NCBI RefSeq assembly: GCF_005938745.2 | Contig: NZ_VCBX02000001.1 | Coordinates: 3,796,501-3,860,500 of the forward strand | Length of the DNA: 64,000 nt | Origin: Rhodococcus sp. KBS0724 | Lineage (GTDB): Bacteria; Actinomycetota; Actinomycetes; Mycobacteriales; Mycobacteriaceae | Direction: 5' to 3' | Shown here: positions 49,900-62,310 of the stretch, piece after piece | Layout of the letters: every line of letters begins with the position of its first letter | How positions within the stretch are numbered: position 1 is the first letter of the stretch | Notes under the pieces: generated by a model | Told to the model about the DNA's origin: nothing | Database searches by the model: none | Seen by the model: the letters and a program-made list of their open reading frames with translations, nothing else | Made by a program: the position numbers and the translations under genes

Positions 49900-51129
49900 T
49901 CAGGCAGCCGGAGTACCGGCGGCGTAGCGGTTGGGGACATCGGTGGGCAGTCCGAGCACTCCGCGCAGGTTTTCCTGCGGATACTCGGTCCGGAACACGC
50001 CGCGGTTCTGCAACTCCGGGACCAGCCGGCCCGAGATTGCGTCGAGATCGTCCACCGCGACCCCGGGGCGCAAACGGAACCCGTCGATTCCCTTCTCCTG
50101 CCACGCGATCAGGAGATCCGCCAAGGCTGAGACCGATCCGGCAAAAATGTAGGCATCTGACCGGTATTCGTTGCCGGATAATGCATCCAGCCGATCAAGG
50201 CGATCCTGCCCCGATTCGCCGTCCGCGTCGAGGAATACGACGACGTCCGCGTACACACGCAGCGCCTCGCCCCGACGCCCGACGCGTTCCTGCGCCGCGT
50301 TCACCTCACCGATGATCGGTGCGACCTGCTCGGCGCCTGGTGGCGTCACGAAAACCAGATCAGCTGCCCGAGCGGCTAATTCGTAGGCAACGCGCTGGTG
50401 CGCCAACGCGGTGACGACAGGTTGCCCCTGCGGAGGCCGCGGCGTGATCGATGGTCCCCGAACGGACAGATACTTACCTTCGAAATCGATGGTGTGCACC
50501 TTGTCTCGATCGATGAAGCGCCGCTGCGCCACGTCACGGATCTCGGCGTCGTCCTCCCAACTGTCCCAGAGGCGCCGCACGATATCCGCGGCCTCCGCCG
50601 ATTCGTCGAACAGATCCCGCACGAAATCCGGAAGCACACCCGCGACGATCGACTCCCGGTCCTGCTCGCTGAGCTCCGGAATCGATCGTCGCCCGAACTG
50701 TCCGGACTCGAGTGCCGACGCCGAGACCTTCACCTGCCATCCCGCTCGACCACGTGAGGTGTAGTCCAGTGTTGCAACAGCTTTGGAGACGTGGAACGGC
50801 TCGGTATGCGTCGTAGTGACGGTCGGAACCAAACCGATGTTGCGAGTGACCGGCGCCAGCCTCGCGGCCACAAGATGCGCGTCCAGCCGGGCACGAACCT
50901 GATCGACACTGTTGTCAACCGGCCCGAAGGGATGCGCAGTCGGCACGGAGAGGCTGTCTTCGATGGTCACGAAATCGAGCAACCCACGCTCGGCGGTGGT
51001 CACCAAGTCTGTCCAATACGACGCGCTGAACAACTCACTCGGGCGCGAGTGGGGTTCTCGCCACGCAGCGGGATGCCATCCGGCGCCGTCCAGCGCGACG
51101 GCTAGGTGGAGAGGGAAGGTTGACGTCAT
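49900..51129 (-). CDS. Luciferase-like flavin monooxygenase (LLM 3)
   Basis: 409 residues: LHLAVALDGAGWHP, RGLLDFVTIEDSL, APVTRNIGLVPTVTTTHTEPFHVSKAVATLDYTSRGRAGWQV and a C-terminal GIDGFRLRPGVAVDDLD. These place it near the NtaA/DszA branch. AGGAG lies about 9 bases before ATG 51129. Upstream the same frame stays open for 85 more codons, but without a ribosome site or family similarity. First gene of the LLM 3-LLM 2 operon. Confidence 0.83.
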   Translation of the reverse strand: MTSTFPLHLAVALDGAGWHPAAWREPHSRPSELFSASYWTDLVTTAERGLLDFVTIEDSLSVPTAHPFGPVDNSVDQVRARLDAHLVAARLAPVTRNIGLVPTVTTTHTEPFHVSKAVATLDYTSRGRAGWQVKVSASALESGQFGRRSIPELSEQDRESIVAGVLPDFVRDLFDESAEAADIVRRLWDSWEDDAEIRDVAQRRFIDRDKVHTIDFEGKYLSVRGPSITPRPPQGQPVVTALAHQRVAYELAARAADLVFVTPPGAEQVAPIIGEVNAAQERVGRRGEALRVYADVVVFLDADGESGQDRLDRLDALSGNEYRSDAYIFAGSVSALADLLIAWQEKGIDGFRLRPGVAVDDLDAISGRLVPELQNRGVFRTEYPQENLRGVLGLPTDVPNRYAAGTPAA

Positions 51130-51480
51130 CAGGCGATACTCCTGTTCGAGGACTACTCGGGAGCGCGCAGTGTCGGCCGCGAAACCACCAGCACCTTCGC
51201 TGCTGGTTCGTGCCACGACTGCCGCTTGCGACACACACCGCGTGTGCCGCCAGGTGTGATTCCGGGGCACCCCATCGGCATGAAGGGTTGCCGTCCAGCT
51301 AGCCGGTCCTTGTTGCTGGAGCTCTGCACCTGTCGTCGAGGTTACGAAAGCCCGGACGCGCCGGCAATCCAACCGCATCACCACGCACTTCCCGAAAGCC
51401 GCCCTACCTCAGACGATCACAGGCTGAACAGTTTCATTCTCGACGATTCGAAGTAGTCCGCGGCAACGTCTGCGGGCGGA
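51130..51480. other. 351-bp gene-free region upstream of the LLM operon
   Basis: The promoter for LLM 3-LLM 2 should be here. The LLM 3 frame is open through part of it, and a 37-codon minus-strand ORF starts at 51281 and ends about 40 bases before LLM 3; neither is convincing as a protein. No S-box or other riboswitch fold was recognised, although a long leader before sulfur-type monooxygenases would be a natural place for one. Confidence 0.4.
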
Positions 51481-52029
51481 TCATGCCCGCGATGCAGATC
51501 CTTGTCGACGTTCGATCGTCAGCAGTGTCTGCACGATTCTCTCTGCAGCCGCCGCCGGAGACAGCGCTGTCGTATCCAGGCGAAGTCGAGCGCCGGGCCA
51601 CGGCTCGTAGACCCGCGTTCGGACAGCCTCCCACTGCGGGAGTTCGAATCCCGGAATGTCGATCACGCGCGTTTCCACGCGCCGCTGATGCGTAGCCGCA
51701 TCGGCGCAGAACAGTTCGATTTCCAGGATGTCCGCGCCGGACGACGCAGCCACGCCCCGCCACGCCCGACGCGTGATCTCGATCGGGTTGACGCACTCGA
51801 CAAGTACCCGATTACCCGCCCGTAGGAGGTCCCGCGCTACGGCATAGCCGACGCGATACCCGGATTCATTCGGGTCTCCCGATCGCAACTCCCCTGACTC
51901 GCGGAGTGCCTGCTCGATAGTGTCGATCCGAACGTAGGCAAAGCGCGCCCGCTGTTGGAGTTCTGCTGCAACGGTGGATTTTCCGGTTGCCGGGAGACCT
52001 CCGAGGACGACCAGGGTGCGATGGGACAC
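51481..52029 (-). CDS. P-loop AAA/kinase-like protein
   Basis: 182 residues. Walker A GLPATGKST lies at the N-terminus, followed by FAYVRIDTIEQALR, a lid-like region and R-rich segments typical of small zeta-toxin/shikimate-kinase-like P-loop kinases. Phosphorylation of a small metabolite is likely; the substrate is unknown. It shows no antitoxin partner. Confidence 0.8.
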   Translation of the reverse strand: MSHRTLVVLGGLPATGKSTVAAELQQRARFAYVRIDTIEQALRESGELRSGDPNESGYRVGYAVARDLLRAGNRVLVECVNPIEITRRAWRGVAASSGADILEIELFCADAATHQRRVETRVIDIPGFELPQWEAVRTRVYEPWPGARLRLDTTALSPAAAAERIVQTLLTIERRQGSASRA

Positions 52030-52090
52030 TGGTCGATCCTACGGAAAACTCCACCGACCGTGGACCCTCCGGAGTCGAAGCGTCATGGTG

Positions 52091-53257
52091 CTAGCGGGAA
52101 ACCCGCGCCCCGATGCCTTTGCCGCCCGCAGCAAGGGCTGGGATCAACGCGACAGCAGTTGCCGAGACGACGAATACCCACGTGTATCCCGCTGCCGATG
52201 CAACAAATCCCAGCGCAATCGCGCCTATTCCAGTGCCGGCGTCGTAGGCAATGTTCCAGATCGCGCTGGCCGATCCGATTCGTTTCGGCCCTGCCGCCGA
52301 GAAAGCCATGACCAGGGATTCATTCTGCACCGCACCGAATCCGAACCCGAAAAGCACTGCAGCGCCGATCAAGACCACCATCTGGCCGTTGTCGACACTC
52401 TGGGCGAACAGGAGGAGACCGCCTGCCGCCGACACCAATGCCGGCGCGAGCATCTTGCCGCTACCGAACCGATCGGAGATCAATCCCGCCGAGTATCGAC
52501 CAACCAACATGGACGCACTGGCCGTCGCCAGCACCACGCCGGCAATCGCAGCGCGATCCGACATTGCGATGGGCAACAGTGAGGACAGACCGCCGAACGA
52601 AGCTGACACGCACGCGAGCGCGACCACGGGGACAAGAACCGTGAACACACTCACTCGCGCGGACGTGCCCGTGGGTTGAGCATGAAGTTTCGGCAAGCGG
52701 CTTACGGCAATCACCGCGAGCGCCGGGACCACGGCGCCCAGGATGAAGACCGGCGTCGCCGACCATCGTGACGCTATCGCCAAACCCAGTGGCAAACCTG
52801 CCATTTGAGAGGCCGCAATCGCAATGCCCTGCGCGCCGGTAGCTCGGCCCAGGACCCGCCGGGGCGCCAATTCCGCAACCAGGGCGCCGCCTGCCACCGT
52901 GAGCAACCCGAATCCGATGCCGCGCACTGCCGACACGGACAACGCCGCAATCGAATTGGAAGAAATCAGCAGCACCAGCGACGGCGGCCCGAGCAACATG
53001 CACCCCGCAGCGAGCACGGGGCGATAGCCACGGGTCCGCAACAACCGCGGCACCAGCAGCTGTGTCAGCACAGTGGTCGCCATGAAGACGCCCGTCACGG
53101 CTCCTGCCAAAGCATCGGAACCACCGGACTGGGCCACCACCAGCGGAACAACCGGAAGCAGTAGGGACCAGCCACCAAAAGCGGCAGCCGCCATGACCAG
53201 GACACTGATCATGCCCGGGGTTCGGAGCAACCCCGGGGATGATGTGCGTTCGACCAT
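52091..53257 (-). CDS. Major facilitator superfamily transporter
   Basis: 388 residues with about 12 membrane segments; the motif-A-like loops LLRTRGYRP and GRYSAGLISDRFGSG are present. The start at ATG 53257 is chosen because it overlaps the stop of the preceding 49-aa protein (TGATG) and begins MVERTSSPG before the first helix; the longer frame covers that small gene. It is the last gene of the hisD-hisC-hisB unit. Export or import of a small molecule is expected; a link to histidine is only positional. Confidence 0.82.
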   Translation of the reverse strand: MVERTSSPGLLRTPGMISVLVMAAAAFGGWSLLLPVVPLVVAQSGGSDALAGAVTGVFMATTVLTQLLVPRLLRTRGYRPVLAAGCMLLGPPSLVLLISSNSIAALSVSAVRGIGFGLLTVAGGALVAELAPRRVLGRATGAQGIAIAASQMAGLPLGLAIASRWSATPVFILGAVVPALAVIAVSRLPKLHAQPTGTSARVSVFTVLVPVVALACVSASFGGLSSLLPIAMSDRAAIAGVVLATASASMLVGRYSAGLISDRFGSGKMLAPALVSAAGGLLLFAQSVDNGQMVVLIGAAVLFGFGFGAVQNESLVMAFSAAGPKRIGSASAIWNIAYDAGTGIGAIALGFVASAAGYTWVFVVSATAVALIPALAAGGKGIGARVSR

Positions 53258-53402
53258 CAGATGCGCAGCGCGCCCGCAACCGCCGCCAGAATTGCCAGTG
53301 CCAGAAGAATTCCCGACGCCAATTTGTTCACCTTGAACATCGAATACGCTCCGCCCACAGCGATTCCCGCACCGATGAACAGCAGATAGGTAAAGAGGAC
53401 GC

Positions 53403-53406
<4 letters not shown>
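53257..53406 (-). CDS. 49-residue membrane protein between hisB and the MFS gene
   Basis: A GTG-initiated frame encodes [19 protein letters not shown] ... [18 protein letters not shown]: two hydrophobic helices around a short [10 protein letters not shown] turn. Its GTG overlaps the hisB stop (GTGA) and its TGA overlaps the MFS start (TGATG). This tight coupling and the clean hydrophobic pattern support a real gene. Function unknown; it may assist the transporter. Confidence 0.75.
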
Positions 53407-56469
<3,063 letters not shown>

Positions 56470-56724
56470 GAGAGTTCCTCTCGTACGCAAACGGGGGACC
56501 TGGTTCTCGCGGAGAGAACACAGAACTGACGTCAATTATTCAGGATAGTCGCACTCAGTTATCCACCGGTCCACCTGCGGCGCTCAGCGGCCGCACGCCG
56601 TCGCCGGCTGTGGCAGGGGTCACGGTCGACCTGCGCCGGCGGATCGAGCGATTTGCACATCCGGACATTTCGAAGGTCGCTGTGTTTATAACAAAGGCGT
56701 CACGCACCGCTAGGGTCGAAAGTC

Positions 56725-59700
56725 GTGACAGACAGCGACGTGGCCGTGGCCGCACCTCTCAACCCGCCGATTCCGCAGCGCGCCGCGGGACACACACGCG
56801 CACGGACGGTGGCAATTGTTGCCTCCATTCTCGGAATCCTCGCGTGTGTATCCGTCCCCTTCCTGCCCATCTCGCAGGACACGGCAAGTATCAACTGGCC
56901 GCAGGCCGGTTCCACGACCAGCGTCGAATCCCCACTCGTCTCGTACACACCCCAGCGGTTCGAGGCGTCAATTCCGTGTGCGTCGATCGACGAGTTGGCG
57001 GCATCAGGTGGAACGCTCGTATCCACCGCACCGGTAGGAGCCCCCGACGCGCGTCGCTACGGCTTCGTGGCGACAGTGTCCCCCGCATCCGCGGACGCCC
57101 CCGCTCGCGTCGATGCGATTCTGCGCGACGAAGTCGTGTTCTCCGGTTCAGTAGACGAACTCCCCAGCGGTTGCGCGTTCACTGTGCTCGCCGAGCCCAC
57201 CCGAACAACGGTCTCTGCCACCGGGTCCGAACCACGGATTCTCGACGGTGACCACCGGCCGCAAGTTGTCGGCGTGTTCAGTGACCTGGACACCGCGGCA
57301 ACCGGGTTGAACGTCTCGATGGTCTCCGATTCGCGATTCACGTCGAGCCCGTCCACGATCAAAATGCTCGCCATGATTCTCGGCGCGCTGACCACGATCA
57401 TCTCGCTTGTCGCGTTGCACCGCCTCGATAATCTCGACGGCCGTGGCAGCCGCAAATTCCTGCCGACGAGGTGGTGGAAGTTCACCCGCGTCGACGGTGT
57501 TGTCATCGGAACATTGGTGCTGTGGCATTTCATCGGAGCCACCACGACCGACGACGGCTACCAGTTCACAATGGCCCGGGCAGCCGAGCAATCCGGGTAC
57601 ATGTCGAACTACTTCCGCTGGTTTGCGGTCCCGGAAACTCCGTTCGGAACTCCGTACTACAACATCCTCGGACTGCTGGCGCACGTCAGCCCGGCCAGTC
57701 CGTGGGTCCGGCTCCCAGCACTGATTGCGGGCATTGTCGCGTGGCTTGTCATCAGCCGTGAGGTCGCCCCGCGCCTCGGCGCGGCCATCCGCGGAAACCG
57801 TCTTGCGCTCTGGACCGGCGCGCTCGTTTTCCTCGCATTCTGGCTCCCGTTCAACAACGGATTGCGGCCCGAACCGATCGTTGCACTCGGCGTTCTCCTG
57901 ACGTGGTGCTCGATCGAACGCGCCATCGCGACGCGTCGACTTCTGCCGGTTGCAGTCGCAATCCTCGTCGCTGGATTCACCCTGACCGCCGGACCGTCCG
58001 GCCTCATCTGCTTTGCCGCATTGATCGCCGGTATCCGTCCCATCATCGGCATCATCGTCGAACGTGCCCGCACCACGGGGTACATCGCTGCCGTCGGCCC
58101 ATTGCTTGCGGCGGGACTCTCGATTCTCATCCCGGCGTTCGGCGATCAGTCTCTGGCTGCCGTCATCGAGATGCAGCGCGTTCACTCGATCTCGCCGAAC
58201 GCTCCGTGGTTCGACGAATACCTGCGCTATCAGTACCTACTCAATATCTCCGTCGACGGTTCACTTACGCGCCGCTTCGGTGTTTTTGTCATGTTCCTGT
58301 GCCTCGGTGTCTGCACCGCGATGATGCTGCGCAAGGGTGGCCGGATCCCGGGCCTTGCCGCCGGCCCGTCGCGGCGGGTTGTCGGTCTCACCATCGGCGC
58401 CTTGCCGTTGCTGATGTTCTCGCCCACCAAGTGGACTCACCACTTCGGAATCTTCGCCGGTCTGACAGCAGTTCTCGCAATGATGACGGCTGTTGCGGTC
58501 GGCACCACGCTGCTGCGTTCCCCTCGCAATCGCGCACTGTTCGCTGCGGGCGTGCTGTTCCTGCTCGCGATGGCGTTCACCGGCAGCAACGGTTACTACT
58601 ACGTCTCCAGTTACAGCGTTCCCTGGTGGGACAAGCCGGTATCGATCAGTGGGCTCGGTGCGAGCACCGTCCTACTCGGTCTGACTGTGCTGATGCTCGG
58701 ACTCGCCGCGTGGTTCTTCTTCCGCGAGCCGTACACCGTCGGCAAGGAACTCTCGCCACGTCGTGCTCGCCTCCTGGCGATCTCACCGCTCACGGTGGCG
58801 GCCGGCGCCATGGTCCTCTTCGAAGTTCTCTCCATGTCCAAGGGAGTGATCAGCCAGTACCCGGCTTACTCGGTGGGTCGCTCGAACGTGGACGCGGTAC
58901 TCGGACAACCATGTGGCCTTGCCAACGACGTCCTGCTCGAAACGGATCCGAACGCATCGATGCTGACGCCACTGTCCGGCGACGTCGCCACCGCGCTGGC
59001 GGCCGGCGGCGCCACCGGATTTGAACCCAACGGTGTTGCCGGTGACCTCAGTGCCGACAAGGAAGCGTCAGCGACCGGCGGCGCCAACACCGTCGACAGC
59101 GCCGAGACCACAGCCGGAAACTCCGCCGGAACGGGTGGCGGCGCCGGAGTGACCGGCGTCAACGGCAGTTCGGTCGCACTACCGTTCGGCCTCGATCCCG
59201 CAACGACGCCGGTGATGGGCAGCTACGGCCAAGCCGCACCCGGCACCCTGACAAGCGGTTGGTACCAACTTCCTGATCTCAGTGCCGGCGGCACCCGCGG
59301 AGACATCATTTCCATCGCCGCAGCCGGACGCGTCCGATCCGTCGACACCGACGGCATTGTCACCTACGGCCAGAACGTCGAGGTCGAATACGGCACCGCA
59401 CGTGGTGTCGATGACGTGGAAGTCGGTGGCCGTATCGCACCGCTCGATATCGGTCCGTCGCCGTCGTGGCGTAACCTTCGCGTTCCTCTCGATCAAATTC
59501 CGGTGGAAGCCAATTCCATTCGACTTGTTGTCAGCGACTTCGACAGCAAGGACGATCAGTGGGTGGCCGTCACCCCGCCGCGTGTACCGCAGACCCAGAA
59601 ACTGCAAGACGTTGTCGGTTCCGACACGCCGGTGATGTTGGATTGGGCCGTGGGTCTGGCCTTCCCGTGCCAGCGGCCGTTCGATCATCGCGTCGGCATC

Positions 59701-59979
59701 GCCGAGGTTCCCGAGTACCGCATCCTGCCCGATCACAGCGGAGCGCTCGTGACCACGGCGTGGCAGGACCACTTCGGCGGCGGCCCGCTCGGGTGGATCG
59801 ATCTGCTCGTCAGCGCGCAGACGATACCGTCGTATCTGGACAACGACTGGGATAACGACTGGGGTTCGATCGAGAAATACACTCGACGGGATCCCTCGGC
59901 AGTACCTGCGGAACTCGACGAATCCCGCGTGCAGCGATCGGGTATGTGGACCCCCGGTCCGATGACAATTGAATTCTGA
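56725..59979 (+). CDS. Emb-type arabinosyltransferase (GT53)
   Basis: 1,084 residues with about 13 membrane segments and an extracellular C-terminal carbohydrate-binding part (about 690-1084, SGWYQLPDLSAGG). The first loop bears the acidic GT-C motif TTTDDGYQFTMARAAE followed by GYMSNYFRWF; in M. tuberculosis EmbB the Met of this stretch is the ethambutol-resistance hotspot, and it is Met here. The product builds arabinan of arabinogalactan or lipoarabinomannan from DPA. The GTG start lies 8 bases after TAGGGT, so a leaderless transcript is possible. A 12-bp duplication (DNDW twice) lies near 59839. Which of EmbA/B/C it corresponds to is not decided. Confidence 0.9.
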   Translation: MTDSDVAVAAPLNPPIPQRAAGHTRARTVAIVASILGILACVSVPFLPISQDTASINWPQAGSTTSVESPLVSYTPQRFEASIPCASIDELAASGGTLVSTAPVGAPDARRYGFVATVSPASADAPARVDAILRDEVVFSGSVDELPSGCAFTVLAEPTRTTVSATGSEPRILDGDHRPQVVGVFSDLDTAATGLNVSMVSDSRFTSSPSTIKMLAMILGALTTIISLVALHRLDNLDGRGSRKFLPTRWWKFTRVDGVVIGTLVLWHFIGATTTDDGYQFTMARAAEQSGYMSNYFRWFAVPETPFGTPYYNILGLLAHVSPASPWVRLPALIAGIVAWLVISREVAPRLGAAIRGNRLALWTGALVFLAFWLPFNNGLRPEPIVALGVLLTWCSIERAIATRRLLPVAVAILVAGFTLTAGPSGLICFAALIAGIRPIIGIIVERARTTGYIAAVGPLLAAGLSILIPAFGDQSLAAVIEMQRVHSISPNAPWFDEYLRYQYLLNISVDGSLTRRFGVFVMFLCLGVCTAMMLRKGGRIPGLAAGPSRRVVGLTIGALPLLMFSPTKWTHHFGIFAGLTAVLAMMTAVAVGTTLLRSPRNRALFAAGVLFLLAMAFTGSNGYYYVSSYSVPWWDKPVSISGLGASTVLLGLTVLMLGLAAWFFFREPYTVGKELSPRRARLLAISPLTVAAGAMVLFEVLSMSKGVISQYPAYSVGRSNVDAVLGQPCGLANDVLLETDPNASMLTPLSGDVATALAAGGATGFEPNGVAGDLSADKEASATGGANTVDSAETTAGNSAGTGGGAGVTGVNGSSVALPFGLDPATTPVMGSYGQAAPGTLTSGWYQLPDLSAGGTRGDIISIAAAGRVRSVDTDGIVTYGQNVEVEYGTARGVDDVEVGGRIAPLDIGPSPSWRNLRVPLDQIPVEANSIRLVVSDFDSKDDQWVAVTPPRVPQTQKLQDVVGSDTPVMLDWAVGLAFPCQRPFDHRVGIAEVPEYRILPDHSGALVTTAWQDHFGGGPLGWIDLLVSAQTIPSYLDNDWDNDWGSIEKYTRRDPSAVPAELDESRVQRSGMWTPGPMTIEF

Positions 59980-60028
59980 TCCTGCAAAAGCCACCTTTCT
60001 GGACACCTGTATGACTTAACCTCCCCTC

Positions 60029-61315
60029 ATGGGAGTCACGTCACGATCGATTGCCGCCGCCCTGCTCGCCCTCGTGATCGGGGCGGCGGCATCACCGGCG
60101 CAGGCAGCAGGCACCCCGCCCGAGGAGTTCCTGTGGGGTGTCGCCACCTCCGGTTTTCAGTCCGAAGGTTCCTCCCCTGACAGCAACTGGTCGCGATACT
60201 CCGCATCCGGTCGCACTCACGACGCCATCGGCGACTCAGTTGACTTCCGGCACCGCTACGCCGAAGACATCGACCGGGCTGCAGATCTCGGGGCGCGAGT
60301 GTTCCGCTTCGGGGTCGAATGGGCGCGGGTACAACCCTCCCCCGGAACGTGGAACGAGACCGAATTCGCCTACTACGACGCTGTTGTCGCGCATGTCCTT
60401 GCCCGCGGGATGACGCCTATGATCACACTCGATCACTGGGTGTATCCCGGTTGGGTCGCCGACCAAGGCGGGTGGACAAACCCGAAAACCGAAGCCGACT
60501 GGCTGGCCAACGCCGAAAAGGTAGTTACCCGATATTCGGATGTCGGCGCGTTGTGGATCACGATCAACGAACCGACGGTGTACGTGCAACGTGAATTGAC
60601 GTACGGCGGAATCACGCTCCCCCAGGCCCCCGCAATGTTCGATGCCCTGGTTCGAGTTCACCGCTCGATCTACGACCGCATCCACGTCCTCGACCCGGAC
60701 GCTCGCGTCAGCAGCAACTTCGCGTTCATTCCCGGCGTCTCCGAGGCAATCGACTCCGTATTCACCGATCGGATCCGCGACAAACTCGACTTCCTCGGCA
60801 TCGACTACTACTACGGTGTGGCACTGGACAACCCGACCGCGGCCTATGCCGCGATCGACGAGTTCTACAACGTCACACCACAACCCGAAGGTTTGTACGA
60901 CGCACTGATGCGCTACTCGCGTAAGTACCCGGAACTCCCCCTCTATATCGTCGAGAACGGAATGCCCACCGACAACGCGAATCCACGCCCCGACGGATAC
61001 ACACGCTCGAATCATCTGAGCGACCACGTCTATTGGATGGAACGAGCCCGCGAGGACGGCGCCGACGTTATCGGATACAACTACTGGTCCATTACCGACA
61101 ACTACGAATGGGGTTCGTATCGGCCACGTTTCGGCCTGTACACCGTCGACGTACTGTCCGACCCCACCCTCACCCGCACCCCTACCGACGGCGTCGAAAC
61201 GTACCGGAACATCATCCGCGACAACGGAGTCGGGCCGGACTACGTGCCTGTGAAGGCTCCGGCATTCTGCTCCCTTGTCGATCCCCCACTCAGTTGCACC
61301 AACACCACCCGATAG
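60029..61315 (+). CDS. Secreted GH1-family glycosidase-like protein
   Basis: 428 residues with a Sec signal (AALLALVIGAAASPAQA). The GH1 barrel is recognisable: EFLWGVATSGFQSEGS, acid/base Glu in TINEPTVY, nucleophile Glu in YIVENGMP and the NYWSITDNYEWGSYRPRFGLY ending. The usual HWDLP loop is replaced by DHWVYPGWV, so the substrate pocket is divergent from common beta-glucosidases. GH1 enzymes are usually cytoplasmic, so export is noteworthy. Followed after 8 bp by a small secreted protein gene. Confidence 0.87.
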   Translation: MGVTSRSIAAALLALVIGAAASPAQAAGTPPEEFLWGVATSGFQSEGSSPDSNWSRYSASGRTHDAIGDSVDFRHRYAEDIDRAADLGARVFRFGVEWARVQPSPGTWNETEFAYYDAVVAHVLARGMTPMITLDHWVYPGWVADQGGWTNPKTEADWLANAEKVVTRYSDVGALWITINEPTVYVQRELTYGGITLPQAPAMFDALVRVHRSIYDRIHVLDPDARVSSNFAFIPGVSEAIDSVFTDRIRDKLDFLGIDYYYGVALDNPTAAYAAIDEFYNVTPQPEGLYDALMRYSRKYPELPLYIVENGMPTDNANPRPDGYTRSNHLSDHVYWMERAREDGADVIGYNYWSITDNYEWGSYRPRFGLYTVDVLSDPTLTRTPTDGVETYRNIIRDNGVGPDYVPVKAPAFCSLVDPPLSCTNTTR

Positions 61316-61323
61316 GAACGCTC

Positions 61324-61764
61324 ATGTCCACGTTCGGAAAGACCATCGCCACTGCAACGATCTCTGCAGCAATGATTTTTGCCGGCGCATCACTTGCCCA
61401 TGCTGCACCGGACTCGCCGCGAGAGGCACAGGCCCGGGCCTACATCGACGCCTTGGTCTCTCACGACGTCACCGATGTGCACTTCGCTCCGGATGCCACG
61501 CGCGTGGAAGCGGGCATCCAAACCGGGTTTTCGGGCCCTCAGTTGAGCGCCGACCTCGATCACGGTGTGCAGTACACCGTGATCCAGTCTGTGCGTGACC
61601 TTCGGATGACCGAAGCCGGGGACGTCGTAACGGCCGTCTACCTCCTCGACGCAGGCGTTGCCGACACGCGCCTGATGACGGTCGAGATCCGCGAGACCTT
61701 CGAGATCCGGGACGGCCTCATCCATGTCATCGTCGCAGACATCATGCCCGTCTCACTGTCCTGA
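61324..61764 (+). CDS. Small secreted protein of unknown function (DUF8021-like)
   Basis: 146 residues with signal peptide MSTFGKTIATATISAAMIFAGASLAHA. The rest resembles the SnoaL/NTF2-like secreted family: an N-terminal AQARAYIDALVSHD helix, then VRVEAG-like strand, ETFEIRDGLIHVIVADIMP at the end. AGGAAC precedes ATG 61324. It is coupled to the GH1 gene and overlaps the next, convergent gene by 12 bp. Confidence 0.7.
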   Translation: MSTFGKTIATATISAAMIFAGASLAHAAPDSPREAQARAYIDALVSHDVTDVHFAPDATRVEAGIQTGFSGPQLSADLDHGVQYTVIQSVRDLRMTEAGDVVTAVYLLDAGVADTRLMTVEIRETFEIRDGLIHVIVADIMPVSLS

Positions 61765-62310
61765 CCTCACCCCATACCGCAGGTAGATCACGCCACTACG
61801 AAATACCCTCTGCTCCAACAACTCGAGGTCGACCTGGACGTCGGCCGATAATGCGCGCAGTCCACTACCGATGATCACGGGGCAGAGGAACAAGTGAATC
61901 TCGTCAACCAGGCCTGCGGCTATCGCGTGCGTGGCCAGCGTAGGACCACTGATCGAAATATCCTGCGTCGCGCTAGCTTTCATCGCGCGCACAATCTCGG
62001 GGTCAAATGTTCGCTCGATTCGGGTTCGCGGAGTCGACGGCTCGGCCAGCGTCGTGGAGTACACAACTTTGTCCGCGCTTCGCCAGGTCCGACCGAACTC
62101 TTCGGCAATCGGGTCGGGATCTGCCATCGTTTCCCACACCGCCATGACCTCGTACATCCGGCGCCCGTACAGGTGCATTCCCACGTCCCGTTCGAGGTTG
62201 TTGGCAAAGCCGTGTACCTCGCCGTCCGGCATTGCCCAGTCGAAGTTCCCCTCGGCGTCGGCGACGTAGCCGTCGAGCGAGCACATCGCCGAATAGCTGA
62301 GGTTCACCAT
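61753..62310 (-). CDS. RibD C-terminal / dihydrofolate-reductase-like protein
   Basis: 185 residues of the RibD_C/YwjB type: SYSAMCSLDGYVADAEGNFDWA, HLYGRRMYEVMAVWE, DISISGPTLATHAIAAGLVDEIHLFLCPVIIGSG. NADPH-dependent reduction of a pteridine-like compound is the family activity; many members have no assigned role. It overlaps the 3' end of the nitroreductase gene by 7 bp, so the two are cotranscribed. Confidence 0.87.
   Translation of the reverse strand: MVNLSYSAMCSLDGYVADAEGNFDWAMPDGEVHGFANNLERDVGMHLYGRRMYEVMAVWETMADPDPIAEEFGRTWRSADKVVYSTTLAEPSTPRTRIERTFDPEIVRAMKASATQDISISGPTLATHAIAAGLVDEIHLFLCPVIIGSGLRALSADVQVDLELLEQRVFRSGVIYLRYGVRSGQ

Noticed and set aside
51481-52029. Zeta-like toxin of a toxin-antitoxin pair
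   Set aside because: No small partner gene is adjacent; a metabolite kinase is simpler.
56555-56755. 66-codon minus-strand frame upstream of hisD
   Set aside because: Arg-rich, no ribosome site, overlaps the emb start; no His-rich attenuator peptide was seen.
57148-58185. 345-codon minus-strand frame
   Set aside because: Antisense to the emb gene; charged, low-complexity translation with no domain.
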